From Niebla homalea (Eukaryota; Ascomycota; Lecanoromycetes; Lecanorales; Ramalinaceae): a stretch of DNA of 64,000 nt. Position 1 is the stretch's first letter, and every line of letters starts with the position of its first letter. Made by a program: the position numbers and the translations under genes. The notes under the pieces are model-generated. The model had not been told where the DNA came from. It worked only from the letters and a program-made list of their open reading frames with translations, and searched no databases. The DNA is taken from contig JAHGAU010000023.1 in the NCBI GenBank assembly GCA_019925105.1, forward strand, positions 558,001-622,000. The letters are read 5' to 3'. This document shows, one piece after another, positions 60,496-64,000 of the stretch.

Positions 60496-61483
60496 CTAAG
60501 CAGCCTGTCCTTTCACAATCTCCGTGATAAGTGCCACAAGCTCACTCTCCTTCAGCTCTGTAATTCCAAACAACTCATTATCGAGGTGTTGAAAATGTCC
60601 ACCATAGCCCTCCCTGAAGATCGCACTCATCAAGAAAGCCATGAAGACTCCCATGTCCTTCTGTCCCTTTGCCAATCTCTCGTAACTCGATTTCTCATTT
60701 TCCGCCGTCGACCCTCCATCGACCTCTGTCCACCCATCCTCTCCTAGCACCTGCTTCGACAGCCTGAACAAGTCTTGTTGCGTCACCGCCGCATCCTGAA
60801 CATAGACCGCCCGATTTTTCGTTTCCTTAAGCTTCGTCAGCACTCCTATCACAGCCTTGCCGATGGTAGCCCGAGTCGTTGTACTGAACTTGGCAATTCC
60901 GCCATCGTAATACGTGAACTGCTTCTTCTTCAGATTCGGGCCCAGAAAGCCGAGATTCAAGCCAAAATCCAAGAAGGGCCCGGTGATTAGAATGGTATAG
61001 CTAATCTTGCCTTGCGCCGCGAGTTCTTCGGCGTATTTCTGCTCGGTAATCTTGGGCGCGAAGACGGGCAACGGCGCGGATTTGGGGTTGTATGTGTCGC
61101 AGCCGTATTCGGAGAGGATGAAGCGCTGAACGCCGGCGCTGACAGATGCGTCGAGCAAAGCGTGCTGGTTGCCTAGAGCTTCGTGGCCTAGGGCGGAGAT
61201 GACGGCATCTTGGCCCTGTAAAGCATCGATGAGAGTGCTGGGGTTGGTATAGTCTACCTCGCGTATGTCGACGTCGCCAATCGAATCGGGGTTGGTCTTA
61301 CTGTCGGCACGGACTAGGGCCGTGACGTGAAAATGGTGGGAGTTAAGGAGAGCTTTTACGATGGCGCTGCCAATGGTGCCAGTTGCCTTTGGGGTTTCGT
61401 TAGATGATGTGTAGTGGGTTTCGAGTTGTGATCATGGAGGAGAGAAGACTTACTCCTGCGATTGCTACGTTCTTGATGGCCAT
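60496..61483 (-). CDS. NmrA-like / isoflavone reductase-like NAD(P)H-dependent protein
   Basis: Two minus-strand exons, 61483-61454 and 61386-60496, joined by a 67-bp GT-AG intron with branch TCTAACG, give 306 residues, the normal length of this family. The N-terminus MAIKNVAIAGATGTIGSAIV carries the Rossmann motif GATGTIG (10-16) for NAD(P)H. The middle has SEYGCDTY, then KI-TEQKYAEELAAQGKISYT with the family's conserved Lys, and then the ITGPFLDFG stretch. Members are either small-molecule reductases of aromatic or polyketide rings, or redox-sensing regulators like NmrA; sequence alone does not separate these, but the place between a PKS and a laccase favours a tailoring reductase. A TATA-like TATATAAT lies at 61606-61599, about 115 bp upstream of the start. 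All exons are intact. Confidence 0.88.
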
Positions 61484-62575
61484 TGTGAGAGTCTAAACTG
61501 TTATCGCCGTGGATGTTCAGCTTTGGGAGCTGGCAATTTCGGGATTGTTGATTGTTGATTTTGTAATAATATGTAAGATGCTTAAGCAGACCTCTAAGAT
61601 TATATACTGAGACCTACTAAGTAGTGACACAGCGAGATAGGTTAGACTCGGCCCAGGAACTCCGGCCGGGAAGTCCGCCGTGTACTTCCGCCGAAATGAT
61701 TTATAAGAAATTCAGCCCCATGGTGATTGGTAATAGATAATACATACCCTCCGGCAGATGTAAGATCTTAATTTAAATTACGTGGGGCCGGTGTAGTATT
61801 ACATGCATTGAATTATCTTACCTTCCGGGTACCTCGGTTGCGATTCCATCGTATCATTATTTCATCAGAGGTCAAATTATCAGTGGTGTTGGAAGACGTC
61901 CAGTTAGGCGATACGAATACATGGAGGATCAGGGGCTGACGCTAGCTACTTAAGGCTAGTTCCCACAGGTCTTACGTGGCCTGCAGGTCTCGCTCCTTAG
62001 GAGCTCCCATCTTGTACCCAATAACTAATGAGTTGCTATTTGGCCATTGAGGGCCCTACTGTTACAACAAGTGGCATCTAATTAAGCGAAATTGCAAAAT
62101 GATGAGCTACTGCAGTGTAAGCCACAGCTTGAAAGCAAGCAATCAACACACATGGAAACCAGCCCTACCACCTCTGCACTAAGCCTATCCTGGTAGCCTA
62201 CAACATGAAATCTTTTTTGTAGTAGATAGTTCTTCATCGATGATTTCATCACTGGTGCCTGTACCACATCGTATGACAACACTGACGTAAAGTATGGCGT
62301 AGATACTTGAGGACTAAAAGTCGATCATACACCCAGCGAAAGACTATGAGTAAGAGAGAAAGAAAATAAATCTTATCTCAACCACATAGAATTTGAATAT
62401 GGAAGCGTAATAATCTTAGTCTAATCTAGGCGGCACTATCCCTGGGTAACAATTATCAAACAACTTTTGTCTATAACGAAGCCTCACAAACAAATGTTCT
62501 TCGGAAAGCCAACGAATCACCAAATCGGGCACATAAGGCAGATTCCTCATAGCCATGGTCGACGGTATATGTATA
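61484..62575. other. Intergenic region between the reductase and the polyketide synthase
   Basis: About 1.1 kb of normal base composition, holding the reductase promoter and the PKS 3' UTR. The only ORF of note, 62282-62082 on the minus strand (66 codons, Cys/Ser-rich end), has no recognisable family. Nothing else was seen. Confidence 0.5.
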
Positions 62576-64000
62576 TCATGACTGGCCTACTACCAGCTTA
62601 CTTTTCAACGCAATCTGGGCCGCGAACGTTTCCATTGGTACGGTCGCCAGAATATCCAACAGTGGTATGTTGGCCTTCATCTCCCTTGTGATCCAGTTTC
62701 GCACCTCCAGCGCCACGAGCGAGTCCACGCCGTACTGATACATGGACCTGCTGGGATCCACTTCGGACGGTGGGATGCGCAAGATCTCGGCTGTTTTCTT
62801 GACCAACGCGTCTGCGATGATGCTAGGTGCTGAAGCAGGGTCGGCCTCCGAAAGTCGAGACGCAAGAGAGGCAGCGGTACCTTCGCCTGAGTCGCCGCCG
62901 GTGGAAGACGATACACTGGCGACTGCCAATGGGCCGAATCGCGGGTCCATGAACCATGCAGGACTGCCGAGGCGGTGAATAGCCATAATGTCCGCCGTTC
63001 CCAAGCCAGTGCAAACCTGTGCGGGTGTCGCGTCCTCTCGTGCACCTCTTCTTCCCATCTGGCCGTTGATCAGGCTCTTCATGAGAGCGTGGAAGGCAGG
63101 CTCACCGATACCTAGAGCCTTTTCCCAGACCTTCAGCGCATCGGAGCCCTTCTCGGCATACACACCAATATCGCGCATGATGCCCAAGTTGACTGAAACA
63201 ACTTTGAGCCCCTGAGCGCGGCGATAGTGGGCAAGCGCGTCCTGGTATGTATTACCGGCAGCGTACTGGGCTTGACTGGGGTTACCAAAAGTGCCGGACA
63301 CGGACGAGCAGAAGATCATAAAGTCCAGTGGCCGCTCATGGCCGAAGTATTTGTGTACGTTCCAGGTTCCTTGGATTTTCGACTGCAGAGGAAGTGTCCA
63401 TTCATCGTATGTCATCTTCTCAAACACGACGTCCCGAAGCACCATGGCCATCTGGATTACTCCTTTGATGGGCGGAAGCTGATTTGAGCATTGCTCCATA
63501 GCGGATAGAAAAGAGGCTTCATCGGCAATGTCGCCGCGGTATACCTTAACTTGTGCCCCACGCCCTGTCAGTTCGTTGACTACAGCCATTGCTTCGGGTT
63601 TGGTGTCGCCCGATCGCGAGATGAAGGCGATGTGCCTAGCTCCCGATGCCAGAAACTCCATGGCCAGGCTACGACCTAGGCCTCCCAGACCGCCGACAAA
63701 GAGGTACGTCGCATTGGGATCGAGTTTGAGCGAGTCCTTGGATTTGGACAGGACGGGAGCCTCCGAATCACCTTCCTTGAAAGACAGCAACATCTTGCCA
63801 CGATGTTTACCCTGCTGCATAGTACGGAAGGCGTCCTCTACCTGACCCACTGGGTATATGGTCATGGGGTAAGGTGTGCGGAGGATGTTCGTGCGTAGGA
63901 GCTTGAAGACCTCGGTGAAAATCTCGCCAACCGTGTGCGGCGCTTGTTCGAGGAGAGTGTTGACATTGATGAAAGTAAAGGTCGTGCTTTTGCTGAAAGG
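62576..64000 (-). CDS. Highly reducing polyketide synthase, C-terminal part (ER end, KR, ACP)
   Basis: The minus-strand frame is open from the window edge to TAG at 62576-62578: 474 residues, with the 5' part outside. Residues 1-70 are the end of an enoyl reductase (TFTFINVNTLL, then PVGQVEDAFRTMQQGKHRGK). The ketoreductase follows with the NADPH motif FVGGLGGLGRSLA (100-112), SRSG, and the catalytic Ser and Tyr of CSSVSGTFGNPSQAQYAAGN. A carrier domain near the end has the phosphopantetheine serine in YGVDSLVALEVRNW. The protein stops about 40 residues later with no thioesterase or reductase domain, as usual for iterative HR-PKSs. No intron lies in the visible part. The product is unknown; the reductase and laccase downstream on the same strand are candidate partners. 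Confidence 0.93.
   Translation of the reverse strand, partial: PFSKSTTFTFINVNTLLEQAPHTVGEIFTEVFKLLRTNILRTPYPMTIYPVGQVEDAFRTMQQGKHRGKMLLSFKEGDSEAPVLSKSKDSLKLDPNATYLFVGGLGGLGRSLAMEFLASGARHIAFISRSGDTKPEAMAVVNELTGRGAQVKVYRGDIADEASFLSAMEQCSNQLPPIKGVIQMAMVLRDVVFEKMTYDEWTLPLQSKIQGTWNVHKYFGHERPLDFMIFCSSVSGTFGNPSQAQYAAGNTYQDALAHYRRAQGLKVVSVNLGIMRDIGVYAEKGSDALKVWEKALGIGEPAFHALMKSLINGQMGRRGAREDATPAQVCTGLGTADIMAIHRLGSPAWFMDPRFGPLAVASVSSSTGGDSGEGTAASLASRLSEADPASAPSIIADALVKKTAEILRIPPSEVDPSRSMYQYGVDSLVALEVRNWITREMKANIPLLDILATVPMETFAAQIALKSKLVVGQS

Overview
This is nuclear DNA of a filamentous ascomycete (Pezizomycotina). The genes have short GT-AG introns of about 58-111 bp with CTAAC-like branch sites. The two gene-bearing ends flank a block of roughly 52 kb (about 4.9-57.0 kb) that is extremely AT-rich and poor in CpA/TpG. 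That is the signature of repeat-induced point mutation (RIP) on transposons.

Left end (1-4.9 kb): the C-terminal part of a fungal transcription factor (+), converging on a seven-exon FAD-dependent monooxygenase of the salicylate-hydroxylase type (-). Right end (57.0-64.0 kb), all on the minus strand: an ascomycete laccase, an NmrA/isoflavone-reductase-like enzyme, and the C-terminal end of a highly reducing polyketide synthase (ER end, KR, ACP). Regulator, oxygenase, oxidase, reductase and PKS are the usual parts of a secondary-metabolite cluster, so the window may show one cluster pulled apart by transposons. That link is inference.

The AT-rich block is a nest of dead retroelements that can be partly read through the RIP mutations. 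Main pieces: (1) a minus-strand Ty3/gypsy element at 10134-25110 with 216-bp LTRs and target duplication AAGGG, split by a plus-strand chromovirus-type gypsy at 10683-18397 with ~368-bp LTRs and target duplication GGTTC; (2) a minus-strand RT-bearing element at 25.1-31.0 kb; (3) several Tad1-like LINE copies: a 3' end at 31-32 kb (+), a long copy at 32-39.6 kb (-), a copy with ORF1 and the endonuclease start at 39.6-42.0 kb (+), a long copy at 48.7-53.6 kb (-) and a tail at 54.1 kb (+); (4) a truncated second copy of the first gypsy element at 42.0-48.7 kb.

Younger, less mutated small elements sit inside these wrecks: two solo LTRs of 161 and 162 bp with 5-bp target duplications, a 1.57-kb miniature LTR element with 163-bp LTRs and target duplication CCGGC, two ~540-bp inverted-repeat elements with 2-bp target duplications, and a family of GC-rich palindromic repeats starting ACTCCCCCAACCGG. 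The small elements are the least-described part of the window. No working transposon gene was seen.
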